From assembly GCA_021325255.1 (NCBI GenBank), contig JAJPHP010000047.1, forward strand, positions 1-32,408: DNA of 32,408 nucleotides. The letters run 5' to 3'. The stretch's first letter is position 1. Every line of letters begins with the position of its first letter. The position numbers and the translations under genes were made by a program. Source of the DNA: Nitrososphaerota archaeon. Its GTDB lineage: Archaea; Thermoproteota; Nitrososphaeria; Nitrososphaerales; CADDZS01. The notes beneath the pieces are model-generated. The model saw only the letters and a program-made list of their open reading frames with translations. It ran no database searches and was not told the origin of the DNA. Of this stretch, positions 1 to 8,166 are shown piece by piece.

Positions 1-1556
1 ACGGCAGGAGACTGATTATTCAGCGAACACCAAGCACCAACGGCAGATGATGTCGTTGTAGTTGTGGCTGAGCTTGATGTCGTTGTGGCTGAGCTTGATG
101 TCGTTGTGGCTGAGCTTGATGTCGTTGTAGTTGTGGCTGAGCTTGATGTCGTTGTAGTTGTGGCTGAGCTTGATGTCGTTGTAGTTGTAGTGGTCGGAGA
201 CGTTGTAGTTGTTATCCCCAGAGGCACAACAGTGAACTTTGTGGGGCAAGGACACTGATAATTGGCCAGTGTATAAGTCCATGTCTCAACCAGATTGCCT
301 GAAACAACCATGTAGCCCGTGTTCAATGATTCACTCTGAAGACAAGCTACTGTCGGGCAAGGATTGGGGATGCCCACAACATCTGTGGCATTTGAAACCC
401 AGGTCTGCCCCAGGTCAGGGGAGACAAAATGGTTGATTGTAGTACTGTTATCGTACAGCAAGACCAGCTCGTTATTACCATCTGTTGCAATGTTCACAGT
501 ATTCAGAGTCTGATCAGTAACAAATGGTGAAGATTCGTAGATTGAGGAGCTACCATAAAGGTAAGTAGCAAACACGACCTGACAGAGTACTGTCGTCGAA
601 CATGGTGTCTGGAAAGAGCTCGTTGAAGACTTTCTCAAGAGCCCCATATAGATTGTATTGCCAATAGCTACAAATCCACTCTTTGAGAGCGAGTAGTTCC
701 CTGCGGTAGTAAGTGGTGAACTCCAACTGCCGTTAGAGCATTGTGCAGGGCAAGTTTCGATGGAGATAGGTGTTACTGGGATTGGCTCCCCCCAAGCTAG
801 AGCTAGCCCACCATTTGAAAGTGAAAGAATCTCAGGCCGAAATTGAACATCTGGCGAGGAAAGAGGGCCACCAATAGGTACTCCCACATTAATGTCCCGA
901 ATGTATGACCAACTGCTACAACCAGAGGCTCCTATCAAGCATTTCCAGACCTCCAAGTGCCTAGGGGGAGGCGGCGTACCGAAGCATGAAGAAGTTGAGC
1001 AAGTCTGAACTGCAACCTCGACGTTGTGACTAGAATCTAGTGTTACCGATGGAAACGACGCTTGATAGTTGTGTGTTCTAACGCTTTTCACATAAGACCA
1101 CGAGATAGAGCCCGTGGAATTTAGTGAACCTATGTCAAAAGTGAAATAGTGCGATGACTGGTTGGCATAAGCAAGATAAACTATACTAGATTTATAGTCG
1201 ACCCAAAGTCCAATAGTCCAGTCCGGCTGATATTTTGTCGCAGAAACCGGAAGCGACTGGGGCGTTGACCAGGCTGTTCCATCAGCGGAGCTGGTATAAC
1301 CTGGAATGGAATCTTCAGCTATGAAACACCAATATCGGCCCTGGACCAGACCAAAGCAGTGTCGCTGATAGCCGCTTACAATAGTGTTTGAATTGGTGGA
1401 ATTGTAAATAGTAGTCGCAGCTGAATCTGCAATGGGAGAGCTTGCTGATGCTGCAAACCCAAGAGTCCCGAAAGATGGCGAGTTCAGGGCAACTGCTGGG
1501 AGAAAGGTAATTGCTACCAGCAAAAGGCACGAGGCCGCAATAGAAGCCCTTTTCAA
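1..1556 (-). CDS. Secreted Asp-box (BNR-like) protein with Thr/Ser stalk, partial at left edge
   Basis: The reading frame is open for 518 codons from TTG at 1556 to the window edge. The first residues (MKRASIAASCLLLVAITF) form a basic n-region and hydrophobic core typical of a signal peptide. The rest is rich in Ser, Thr, Trp and Asn-X-Ser/Thr sites and has two Asp-box-like motifs, SSADGTAW near the N-terminus and SPDLGQTW around bases 390-425. Asp-boxes mark BNR/sialidase-type beta-propellers, which bind or cleave glycans outside the cell. It ends, within the window, in a run of Thr and Ser repeats followed by the start of another segment (AVGAWCSLNNQSP). The start was chosen because a TATA-like box lies about 32 bases upstream, an upstream in-frame stop leaves little room, and the signal peptide begins there. 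Catalytic residues are not identifiable, so it may only bind. Confidence in the coding frame is high and in function low. Confidence 0.8.
   Translation of the reverse strand, partial: MKRASIAASCLLLVAITFLPAVALNSPSFGTLGFAASASSPIADSAATTIYNSTNSNTIVSGYQRHCFGLVQGRYWCFIAEDSIPGYTSSADGTAWSTPQSLPVSATKYQPDWTIGLWVDYKSSIVYLAYANQSSHYFTFDIGSLNSTGSISWSYVKSVRTHNYQASFPSVTLDSSHNVEVAVQTCSTSSCFGTPPPPRHLEVWKCLIGASGCSSWSYIRDINVGVPIGGPLSSPDVQFRPEILSLSNGGLALAWGEPIPVTPISIETCPAQCSNGSWSSPLTTAGNYSLSKSGFVAIGNTIYMGLLRKSSTSSFQTPCSTTVLCQVVFATYLYGSSSIYESSPFVTDQTLNTVNIATDGNNELVLLYDNSTTINHFVSPDLGQTWVSNATDVVGIPNPCPTVACLQSESLNTGYMVVSGNLVETWTYTLANYQCPCPTKFTVVPLGITTTTSPTTTTTTTSSSATTTTTSSSATTTTTSSSATTTSSSATTTSSSATTTTTSSAVGAWCSLNNQSPA
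49..190 (-). repeat. Tandem 27-bp and 21-bp repeats coding a Thr/Ser stalk
   Basis: Five direct repeats run head to tail: 27 bp (49-75), 21 bp (76-96), 21 bp (97-117), 27 bp (118-144) and 27 bp (145-171), then a partial copy. On the minus strand they encode SSSATTTTT or SSSATTT units. The two unit lengths differ by exactly two Thr codons, so frame is kept. Such stalks are often O-glycosylated spacers. Confidence 0.9.
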
Positions 1557-1587
1557 AACATTGGCCAGCTTCCAGCTAAGACTCCGA

Positions 1588-1601
1588 CTTTAATATATAA
1601 A
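1588..1601 (-). promoter_or_regulatory. TATA box of the Asp-box surface protein
   Basis: On the minus strand the stretch reads TTTATATATTAAAG, a good archaeal TATA box, ending about 32 bases before the TTG start at 1556. That spacing predicts an almost leaderless transcript. Confidence 0.6.
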
Positions 1602-2179
1602 AACAGATTGAATTTCTAGAGGATAAATGTGGTTTTGAAATTCACACAGTCCTTGATTTATTCAGAATCAATAATGCTTTTGCAATAAGCTGCGTGTCCG
1701 ACTTTGGGTCGCCCCAAAGAATACTATGAAGGCACGAATTCTACAATCGGAAAGTGCTGACTTGCAAGATAAGCTACCTCGGCCCACGGATACCACTAAA
1801 AGATACAAATTTGCCTTCTTTCCTAGAAAGGCAACGATATTTCTACCTGCCATTCATGGCATGAATGGCCTCCTTATACTGACCCCCCATTTCGACATCG
1901 AAGTCTGAGCGCTCCTGCTAGATTAGCGAGGCCAATTCGACCCTTTAAGAAGAGAAGCTTTCAAGACAGGCCGAAGTTTGTTGGCTTGAAATCTTGGGAG
2001 TGAGCGTGATACCAAATGCGAGACTCAAGTGCGACCGGTTAGGCTACGATTCTTTCAGCGAAATGCAAGGATCCGATAGTTTACAATGCCTCACCAATAA
2101 ATTCGCGTTGGGCCCCCACAACATGACAAGCGAGTTACGAGTTCATGGATTTCCAGTTTAAGGCTGACGGCAATCAGGA
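1602..2179. other. Intergenic stretch with a 21-base palindrome
   Basis: No convincing gene was seen; the short frames on both strands (around 1668-1908) lack recognisable composition or motifs. The notable element is a perfect palindrome at 1849-1869 (arms GCCATTCATG and CATGAATGGC around one G). It is not followed by a T-run on either strand, so it looks more like a protein-binding site than an intrinsic terminator. Confidence 0.5.
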
Positions 2180-2470
2180 TCAGATGTATCCTAATGCCTT
2201 CAGTTGCTCCATGACTTTGTCGTTATCAGTGTCCTGAACATCGGAGCTTTTCTTACCCATGGCGATTCTGAATACATAAGTAACATAATCGTCTACGGTG
2301 CTGAATCCCTTCCCTTCGATTGATTTTCTAATATCCTCATAAAGATCCTCCGGTATCGAAATCTGCTTTTTGGCAGGGGAATTATCGCTCAAAGTGGAGG
2401 CGCCGCAGGTACTCGGCCAAATTTCGGGCGTTTGATCGATAAAAATTTTCCTGTCATTCTTAGTGCGCAC
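2180..2470 (-). CDS. Ribbon-helix-helix protein with sulfatase-type LKALGYI tail
   Basis: This 96-residue protein has a ribbon-helix-helix core at about residues 34-72 (KKQISIPEDLYEDIRKSI, then GFSTVDDYVTYVFRIAM), the pattern of CopG/MetJ-like DNA-binding dimers: one beta strand and two helices. It ends in VMEQLKALGYI. From memory, small archaeal and bacterial proteins with this layout (KVSIPxxLYxxI, FSSVxxYVTYVL, then RLKALGY) lie near sulfatase and surface-polysaccharide genes. The sulfatase-like enzyme at 10937-11890 in this window ends in the same way (NERLSALGYI). The first 33 residues are low in motifs, and the start could lie further in. The gene stands at the left border of the glycan island and is divergent from the HprK-like gene. 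Its DNA target is not visible; it might act as an adaptor rather than a repressor. Confidence 0.8.
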   Translation of the reverse strand: MRTKNDRKIFIDQTPEIWPSTCGASTLSDNSPAKKQISIPEDLYEDIRKSIEGKGFSTVDDYVTYVFRIAMGKKSSDVQDTDNDKVMEQLKALGYI

Positions 2471-2923
2471 ACATGTTCAGGAAACACACGCTTTCTACCT
2501 TTGAAATGAGACGCCAGAAGAAGAACAACACTATCAGATCCCTTGGTTTCAAAGTTTCTCTACTCATTGAGACAAATAGTTGTACGATTTTTTCCGAACC
2601 TTCAAAGAATGCATTGCTGCGGCAAGAAGTGGCGATTCTCACTATTGTCAGAAAACACATGAGAAAGTCAAGCCGGCCATTCCCGTCAAGACCACTACTA
2701 GAATGTCAGCACATTGGCTGGAAAAGATCTGTTGAATGACAATCTTTGCATGGACCCGGCTGACAGAGTCCCTCTCGTATGGCCTCTTGATGGAGGAAGT
2801 TCCCTCAAGGATTTGAAATAACTATTTTATCTCCTAATTCAAGAGAGCGATCTTGAGCAACAGATTCCTTTTATCCTGTATTTTTGATGCAGGAATACTC
2901 TTTGCTCATGTCAAAATGATATA
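2471..2923. other. Intergenic region between divergent RHH and HprK-like genes
   Basis: No supported gene. One short frame from ATG 2749 (23 codons, beginning MDPADRVPLVWPLDGG) looks protein-like but is too short to call. AT-rich stretches at 2822-2832 and 2868-2885 could hold promoter elements for the downstream kinase-like gene, with no clear best candidate. Confidence 0.35.
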
Positions 2924-4177
2924 ATGATGGTATCGAATCAAATGGTTGATTCCACAAAGGACATCGGCTATTACAACATTCACGGACTCGTGACCGTTCG
3001 CGTTGAAGGAGTTCTCAAGCCAACGGGAGCCATTCTCGACAAGACGCTCGAGTATTTCAAAATCCCCAATGGCGACCCCGAGCTGACAATCGTACTCGGT
3101 GAATACCCGTCGAAGGACTGGTCGCCCAGGGGCTATACAGTCGGGGATAGGATACTGTACGACTTTGACTCTGACCTGACAACAGTATTCAGAAGACCCA
3201 CCGGGTCCATGCTATCTAAGAGCGATGTCGAATACGTCATACGTGGCAATATTAGGGACAACAGATCTGCCATGACCGTTTATGTTCCTCGACTCTCTAA
3301 ACAGCTCGGGTATTTTCGAAGAGTAGGACGCGGTTTGGCGAGGAAGAACTTTAGCAGAGCAATGCTCGCCGCAGTGGGAAATTCTGCTACTTCATCCGAA
3401 GAAATAGAACTAGAGGCCGCCAAAGTGCGGCTCGCGATTCTGGAGACATTTCTCTATTACAGGTTGCCGTTCAACGGAGCCTCTATGGCTCACGCTTCGC
3501 TTGTATCAAAAAATGGCTCTGGTCTCATGATAGCTGGCAGCGGGCACATCGGAAAGACCACCCTTGCTCTGGAAATGGTGAAGAAAGGTTACTCGTATAT
3601 GGGTGACGACCTCGTCATCGTCGGCGACCGAGGCCAGGCGTTGCAGTACGCGGAACCTATCAGGATCCAAGAGCAACATCTGGAAATCTTCCCGGAGTTA
3701 GCAAAGAAAGTAACGTCAAGCATGGGTACTTTGGAGAGGTTCTTCTTCAATAGAATGCTAAAATCTTCTCCAGAACAGGCTCTGAACCTGATGCCTCGTT
3801 TGCCAATCTCCGAGATTGTTGACGGCGGTGCACTCGGCGACGTGTGCCGACTAGACTCCGTTCTAGTAGTTCGAAAGGGTGTCATCCCCGAACCTGTCTT
3901 TGAAGAGATTGATGCAGAAACCGCTTCAAGCGTGCTGGCCGCCGAATTGTTCTGGGAGTTCGAAGCCGCTTTGTGGCGTCACACTCAGTATATGTATGGC
4001 AGATCGTGCGCAAAAGCTGTCGATTTTATTGAGGAAGAGGGAGAGCACCACCGTCTGATTAGCAGAGTCCTGAGAGACGCGCTGAAGAACAGCAGGACAT
4101 TCAGACTGAAAGTGCCATATGAGTTTCCAATCAGAGAATCTACAAAGTACATTGATGAAGTTCTTCGAAAATCTTAG
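2924..4177 (+). CDS. HprK-like P-loop kinase-family protein
   Basis: The 417-residue protein has a Walker A loop IAGSGHIGKTTLALEM with Lys at about residue 211, and a Walker B-like GDDLVIV at about 227-233. The spacing (loop, helix, short strand, then paired Asp) is that of HPr Ser kinase/phosphorylase-like proteins of the PEPCK-related ATPase fold. The N-terminal 200 residues resemble no HPr-kinase N-terminal domain that I know and probably hold a separate substrate module. True HPr is not expected here, so the substrate is unknown; HprK-like proteins of this kind occur in polysaccharide gene clusters. It overlaps a tiny frame and precedes a GT4 glycosyltransferase. A decayed copy of its 3' end lies at about 12158-12345, again before a GT4 gene. 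The start is ATG 2924, with a second ATG immediately after. The fold is confident and the reaction unknown. Confidence 0.85.
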   Translation: MMVSNQMVDSTKDIGYYNIHGLVTVRVEGVLKPTGAILDKTLEYFKIPNGDPELTIVLGEYPSKDWSPRGYTVGDRILYDFDSDLTTVFRRPTGSMLSKSDVEYVIRGNIRDNRSAMTVYVPRLSKQLGYFRRVGRGLARKNFSRAMLAAVGNSATSSEEIELEAAKVRLAILETFLYYRLPFNGASMAHASLVSKNGSGLMIAGSGHIGKTTLALEMVKKGYSYMGDDLVIVGDRGQALQYAEPIRIQEQHLEIFPELAKKVTSSMGTLERFFFNRMLKSSPEQALNLMPRLPISEIVDGGALGDVCRLDSVLVVRKGVIPEPVFEEIDAETASSVLAAELFWEFEAALWRHTQYMYGRSCAKAVDFIEEEGEHHRLISRVLRDALKNSRTFRLKVPYEFPIRESTKYIDEVLRKS

Positions 4178-4307
4178 GCTTCACAGTGTCGATGGCCTCG
4201 GTAAGCGAATCGCAACGAACGGAAGAAGGCTTGTTAAAATGAAATCAGAGTTGAAGAAGTTAGAAGAGGCAACATTGCAGGCCTGTAGATCGATTATGGA
4301 GAATTAA
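4155..4307 (+). CDS. Small helical protein between HprK-like and GT genes (tentative)
   Basis: A 50-residue frame from ATG 4155 (MKFFENLRLHSVDGLGKR, then a charged helix RRLVKMKSELKKLEEA) overlaps the last 23 bases of the HprK-like gene and stops 38 bases before the GTG start of the glycosyltransferase. An in-frame ATG at 4119 would extend it. The Lys/Glu heptad-like pattern suggests a short coiled coil. It fills what would otherwise be a gap of about 170 bases in a compact run of genes, and another small helical frame (17875-18090) precedes a GT4 gene in the same way. I do not recognise a family, and it could be non-coding. Confidence 0.35.
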   Translation: MKFFENLRLHSVDGLGKRIATNGRRLVKMKSELKKLEEATLQACRSIMEN

Positions 4308-4345
4308 CCCTCAAAATAAAACCAAGATTGCGGCGAGGCGATAGG

Positions 4346-5539
4346 GTGAAAGTTTTCGCGCTCTTTATGCACAATTGCGTCTACGGGAAGAGCATAGGCG
4401 GCATAGAAAGGAGGTTCATCGAAGTTACAAAGCACCTGAAGGGGATAGAGAAGATCTATGCCCTTGAATACCATCCTTCTCTTAGCAAGGAGATTCCGAG
4501 CGGTTACATCGGATTACCGGTCCTTCATTTTAAGGCACAGACTGTTACCGGAGAACTCAAGATTTTAATCAGACTTTCTTTGATTTCCATTCTCTCCTGC
4601 CGCAAGTTTGGGTGCGATGTTGTCTATTCCCCACGCCAGGACAACCCTGAAGCTTTCGTGCCTGCTTTTTTCACAAGCCTTTTCCTCAGGAAGCCGCTTG
4701 CAATTGTCTTTCACTCCCTGCCGCCTGACGGGTACGGCGTGAAGACACCCTTGCAAAAGCTTATGCGGTTCAGGTTAGCAAACCATGAGGGAATAAGAAA
4801 GGCAACGATAAAGACTGTGATAGACCTTGTGAGGAGACTAGCCTATTCAAGAGCCGAAATTTGCTTTGCCGTGAGTGAAACTACGCAGAGACATCTATGC
4901 CAATTCTTTACACCGAGGAGAGTCATAGTTTCCGGAAATGGGGTGGGAGACGAGTGGTTCGAAATCTCCCCCGTTCCCAAAAATTTTGACGTTGCCTACC
5001 TTGGTAGAATTCATCCTCGAAAGCGTCTTGAATTGTTAATTCAAGCGTGGAAAGAGGTGCTCCGAAAGCAACCGCGGTCAAAACTGTTACTCATTGGTGG
5101 CGGAGATTCAGAGCACGTAAAGCACTACCAAATGATGATAGCTGAACTTGGATTGCAGGATAGCGTAACCATGACAGGTTTCCTGGACGATGCCTCTATT
5201 CGACGGCACTTGAGCTCTGCTCGAATTTTTGCATTCCCCTCAAGCAGGGAGGGGTTTGGCCTCGCCATAGCAGAAGCGATGGCATGTGGCCTTCCATGTT
5301 TATTGTCAGACATCCCGCCCTTGAGAGAAGCTTTCTCGGGTGCAGCGGTTTTTGTGAGTGGATCTGACCCCTCACTCTGGGCGAATGCGCTAAGCGATAT
5401 CATCGCCGATAAGGACAAACAAGCAATCCTCTCAAATCTTTCAAGGAGCGTTGCCAATTCGTACAGGTGGAAGGATGTTGCAAATCGAGAGGGAGACGCC
5501 ATGATGAGGCTAGGTAGTAAAGTCGATGCACGCTCCTGA
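4346..5539 (+). CDS. GT4-family glycosyltransferase
   Basis: GT-B-fold retaining glycosyltransferase of family 4. The C-terminal half shows the nucleotide-sugar domain: VAYLGRIHPRKRLELLIQAW, LLLIGGGDS, VTMTGFLDD, then FPSSREGFGLAIAEAMACG with the EX7E pair complete and LLSDIPPLREA. The N-terminal half (VFALFMHNCVYGKSIGGIERR) has the Gly-rich acceptor loop. GTG 4346 is preferred to TTG 4328 because KVFALFMHN is the first beta strand of the fold and little precedes it in relatives. It probably adds a sugar to a lipid-linked surface glycan at the cytoplasmic face. It follows the HprK-like gene on the same strand and may share a transcript with it. Its donor domain closely resembles that of the gene at 16706-17902. 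Sugar donor and acceptor cannot be told. Confidence 0.88.
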   Translation: MKVFALFMHNCVYGKSIGGIERRFIEVTKHLKGIEKIYALEYHPSLSKEIPSGYIGLPVLHFKAQTVTGELKILIRLSLISILSCRKFGCDVVYSPRQDNPEAFVPAFFTSLFLRKPLAIVFHSLPPDGYGVKTPLQKLMRFRLANHEGIRKATIKTVIDLVRRLAYSRAEICFAVSETTQRHLCQFFTPRRVIVSGNGVGDEWFEISPVPKNFDVAYLGRIHPRKRLELLIQAWKEVLRKQPRSKLLLIGGGDSEHVKHYQMMIAELGLQDSVTMTGFLDDASIRRHLSSARIFAFPSSREGFGLAIAEAMACGLPCLLSDIPPLREAFSGAAVFVSGSDPSLWANALSDIIADKDKQAILSNLSRSVANSYRWKDVANREGDAMMRLGSKVDARS

Positions 5540-5666
5540 TGATCTCATGAAGCAGCACCGCACCGTTTGACAGGAAGAGAATCTTTCATCGACGTTGAAC
5601 CCTCTGCATCCAGATTAGCATCTTGAAAAAAGTACACGTCCTAACCAGATCATGGCATGATGTATT

Positions 5667-7019
5667 ATGGCGGGGTTTCACGCCGCGAAAAGGACCCACC
5701 TGTTGAAGACGATTCTGAGGCCTTTCTCGATCAGTAATTCGTCAGATTGGAAGAACGTGCATGCCGTCGTCTTTGAATCTGATGATTGGGGTTTCTGCGG
5801 CGAAAACAAGAACCCGAGCTCAAGCGAGAGATTAGCCCGCTTAGGGTACGAATTGAGGGGGAAGGGGAGCGGTGATTCATATTACAACACTCTGGAAAAA
5901 ACCGAAGACCTTGAGAATTTATACGAGGTTCTTTCTTCTTTTTCCGACGGGCTCGGACGTCATCCCGTATTCACGGCAAACTTCGTGGTTACAAACCCAG
6001 ACTTTGAGCGAATTAAGGCGGGCAATTTCTCCGAATATCACACCATTCCAATATCTCTGGGCTTTCCAAAGTCGTGGGACTCTGGCAAATCCCTGCGACA
6101 AACGTGGAGAAGCGGGATTGAAAAGAAAGTGTGGATGCCTGAGTTTCACGGATATAGTCACTTCAACTACCAAAATTGGCTAAAAGGGCTAAGAAAGGGT
6201 GACAAAAAACTGAGAGATTTCTTCGAAGAGGAGATGATTGCTTCTTCAAGAGATTATCCCACCCTCTCCGAGTATGTCACTAATCCTGGGACTGGAACTT
6301 TTGCCAGCCGCAAAGAGCAGTCGTCCACGGTATCGAGGGGATGCGAAATTTTCAGATTCACATTCGGATATCCAGCGAGGTCCACGATTCCGCCCTCCGA
6401 CATTTGGAACATCGATACGGAGATGGCTTTTCTTCACTCAAATTTGCATTATGTCCAATCCGAGCGCACAAGGTACTCATCCGCGCTTGGTTTGTTCCGA
6501 ATCGACTTTGCTTCCACATTCAACATTGTAAAGTCTGCGATCTTGCTCCTAGGACCGCTCACAAAGTTGTATCGCAACGTGAGGTTAGAATTGAACGATG
6601 ATGAATCCGAAGTGTTGGAGACGTCAAATTACCTTTTCAAGATCGGCAGCCCTGTTGTTGTCGGAACTCACAGAGTAAATTATGTCAGCGGGATCGACAG
6701 AAATCTTGCAGAAAGGGGAAGGAAAAAACTTCGCACTTACCTTAAAGCGATCTCCGAAGACAGCCGAACTGTTTTCATGACATCATCCGAATTATACCAA
6801 ATTTATACACGAGGATACTCCACCGCATATTACGGGTCAGAAGTTATAGTGCGAAACTTTACTTCCAGCGACATATCCATTCCCCTGAAGACCCAGAGGA
6901 AATATCTTCAATTTGACCTCACAGGCGACCGCATGATCGACGATTCCCAATACCGGGGAACTGGAAAACTGAGAATACGGGCCAAGAAAACTCTCTCCTT
7001 TGTTCCCGAAGGGCCTTGA
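5667..7019 (+). CDS. Polysaccharide-deacetylase-like (NodB-fold) protein
   Basis: This 450-residue protein carries VVFESDDWG at about residues 34-42 and WMPEFHGYSHFN at about 156-167. These match the first two motifs of NodB-type carbohydrate esterases: an Asp pair for base and metal, and H-x3-H for the metal. A later VGTHRVNYVSG (about residue 338) may supply the remaining His motif. ESDDWG-type proteins form a divergent group, often annotated only as hypothetical. There is no signal peptide, so it probably acts in the cytoplasm on a nucleotide- or lipid-linked sugar, for example by N-deacetylation, which is an inference. It starts at ATG 5667, 127 bases after the glycosyltransferase, and is followed by the LDH2-type dehydrogenase. 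Another reading is a non-enzymatic member of the superfamily. Confidence 0.72.
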   Translation: MAGFHAAKRTHLLKTILRPFSISNSSDWKNVHAVVFESDDWGFCGENKNPSSSERLARLGYELRGKGSGDSYYNTLEKTEDLENLYEVLSSFSDGLGRHPVFTANFVVTNPDFERIKAGNFSEYHTIPISLGFPKSWDSGKSLRQTWRSGIEKKVWMPEFHGYSHFNYQNWLKGLRKGDKKLRDFFEEEMIASSRDYPTLSEYVTNPGTGTFASRKEQSSTVSRGCEIFRFTFGYPARSTIPPSDIWNIDTEMAFLHSNLHYVQSERTRYSSALGLFRIDFASTFNIVKSAILLLGPLTKLYRNVRLELNDDESEVLETSNYLFKIGSPVVVGTHRVNYVSGIDRNLAERGRKKLRTYLKAISEDSRTVFMTSSELYQIYTRGYSTAYYGSEVIVRNFTSSDISIPLKTQRKYLQFDLTGDRMIDDSQYRGTGKLRIRAKKTLSFVPEGP

Positions 7020-7094
7020 TTTGCATGAAGAGATTATGCAGCCGTCTCCGCCTTATCCCAAATGAGTAAAGCACTCATCAGAAGATTCAATACG

Positions 7095-7102
7095 TTTTAT
7101 AG
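7095..7102 (+). promoter_or_regulatory. TATA-like box before the LDH2-type gene
   Basis: TTTTATAG lies about 29-36 bases before ATG 7131. The position favours ATG 7131 over the upstream frame start at 7062 and suggests the dehydrogenase pair has its own promoter. Confidence 0.4.
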
Positions 7103-7130
7103 TTCTTTTCTGCAACAGTTGGAAAGCATA

Positions 7131-8153
7131 ATGCCCCTAATACCTTCCGACAAGTTGCGGCTCTTTTCTGAGCGCCTCCTAGTCGCCGCTGGCGCACCAG
7201 CTGAAGACGCAAAGCATGTGGCAGACTCTCTTGTTATGGGAAACCTCACAGGTCACGATTCCCACGGCATCAACATGCTGCCCGCTTACATCAAGAGGAT
7301 AAAGATAGGGGTGATAAAGCCAGGCGCCAAGGTCGAACTCGCGAGAGACGCCCCGGCTTATGCCATGATCAACGGAAACTGGAACTTTGGGCAGATTGTA
7401 GCAACTTATGTGATGGAAGTTGCAATCAAGAAAGCGAGCTCGAGTGGCCTCGCCCTAGTATGCGCGTTCAATTGCAACCACGCGGGCCGCCTGGGTGAGT
7501 ACTGCCTTACCGCCGCCAATTCGGGTCTGATAGCTATGATGATGGTAAACTCGCCTCCTTCGGTCGTACCTTGGGGAGGAGCGCAGAGGAGGCTCGGGAC
7601 CAACCCAATCTGTATCGCGATTCCTAGGAAGGGAGAAAAACCAATTCTCCTCGACATGGCGACGAGCATCGTTGCGAACGGCAAGGTCTCCCTCAAAGTG
7701 GGCACAGGCGAAAGAATTCCTGAGGGTTGGATACTTGATCCCAACGGCAAACCGAGTACAAAACCAGAAGACTTTGACAGGGGCGGGGCTATGCTGCCAT
7801 TCGGTACCTACAAAGGATACGGCCTGGGTCTCATGGTAGACATACTCTGCGGGGCTTTCACGGGCTCTGGCGGGTGCAATCGCATCCCCAAAGACGGAAT
7901 AAATGGGGTCTTTGCGCTTGTCATGAAACCAGACCTGTTTGTCTCAGGAGATGAATTCCTTTCTTCCGTTGATGAAATTGCAAGACACGTGCTCAACACT
8001 CCTCTTCAAAAGGGATTCAGCGAGATCCTGCTTCCGGGACAACCTGAAGAGAGGGCTATGGAGAAGAGGAGCAGAGAAGGCATCTTCGTCCACGACGTCC
8101 TGCTTACTAAATTGAAGAATGCCGCTGCAGAGTATGGCGTTACCCCACCCTGA
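7131..8153 (+). CDS. LDH2/MDH2-family NAD(P)-dependent oxidoreductase
   Basis: The 340-residue protein belongs to the LDH2/YlbC/ComC-type malate/L-lactate dehydrogenase family, which is unrelated to Rossmann-fold LDHs. Family marks are GHDSHGI with the catalytic-type His at about residue 45, SGLALVCAFNCNHAGRLGEY, RRLGTNPICIAIP, ILLDMATSIVANGKV, IPEGWILDPNGKP and FGTYKGYGLGLMVDIL. Members reduce 2-keto acids or related imines (malate, sulfolactate, ureidoglycolate, piperideine-2-carboxylate), and the exact substrate cannot be read from sequence. ATG 7131 gives the family-typical N-terminus (MPLIPSDKLRLFSERLL); the frame continues upstream to 7062, but those 23 residues have no family counterpart. 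It is followed after 13 bases by a D-2-hydroxyacid dehydrogenase, so the two are likely cotranscribed and may act on one hydroxy/keto acid. Confidence 0.88.
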   Translation: MPLIPSDKLRLFSERLLVAAGAPAEDAKHVADSLVMGNLTGHDSHGINMLPAYIKRIKIGVIKPGAKVELARDAPAYAMINGNWNFGQIVATYVMEVAIKKASSSGLALVCAFNCNHAGRLGEYCLTAANSGLIAMMMVNSPPSVVPWGGAQRRLGTNPICIAIPRKGEKPILLDMATSIVANGKVSLKVGTGERIPEGWILDPNGKPSTKPEDFDRGGAMLPFGTYKGYGLGLMVDILCGAFTGSGGCNRIPKDGINGVFALVMKPDLFVSGDEFLSSVDEIARHVLNTPLQKGFSEILLPGQPEERAMEKRSREGIFVHDVLLTKLKNAAAEYGVTPP

Positions 8154-8166
8154 GAGATGTATCACT

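Noticed and set aside
49..190. Possible CRISPR array
   Set aside because: The repeats are head-to-tail without unique spacers, of two lengths differing by six bases, and lie in a coding frame.
64..258. Plus-strand frame of VVVAELD repeats
   Set aside because: It is the antisense shadow of the Thr/Ser repeat stalk; the minus strand has a far longer open frame with a signal peptide and Asp-boxes.
1668..1908. Short frames on both strands
   Set aside because: Composition is random-like, with no motif, promoter or family resemblance.
2473..2739. 88-codon plus-strand frame
   Set aside because: Arg/Ser/Thr-rich with no fold pattern, and it overlaps another equally poor minus-strand frame.
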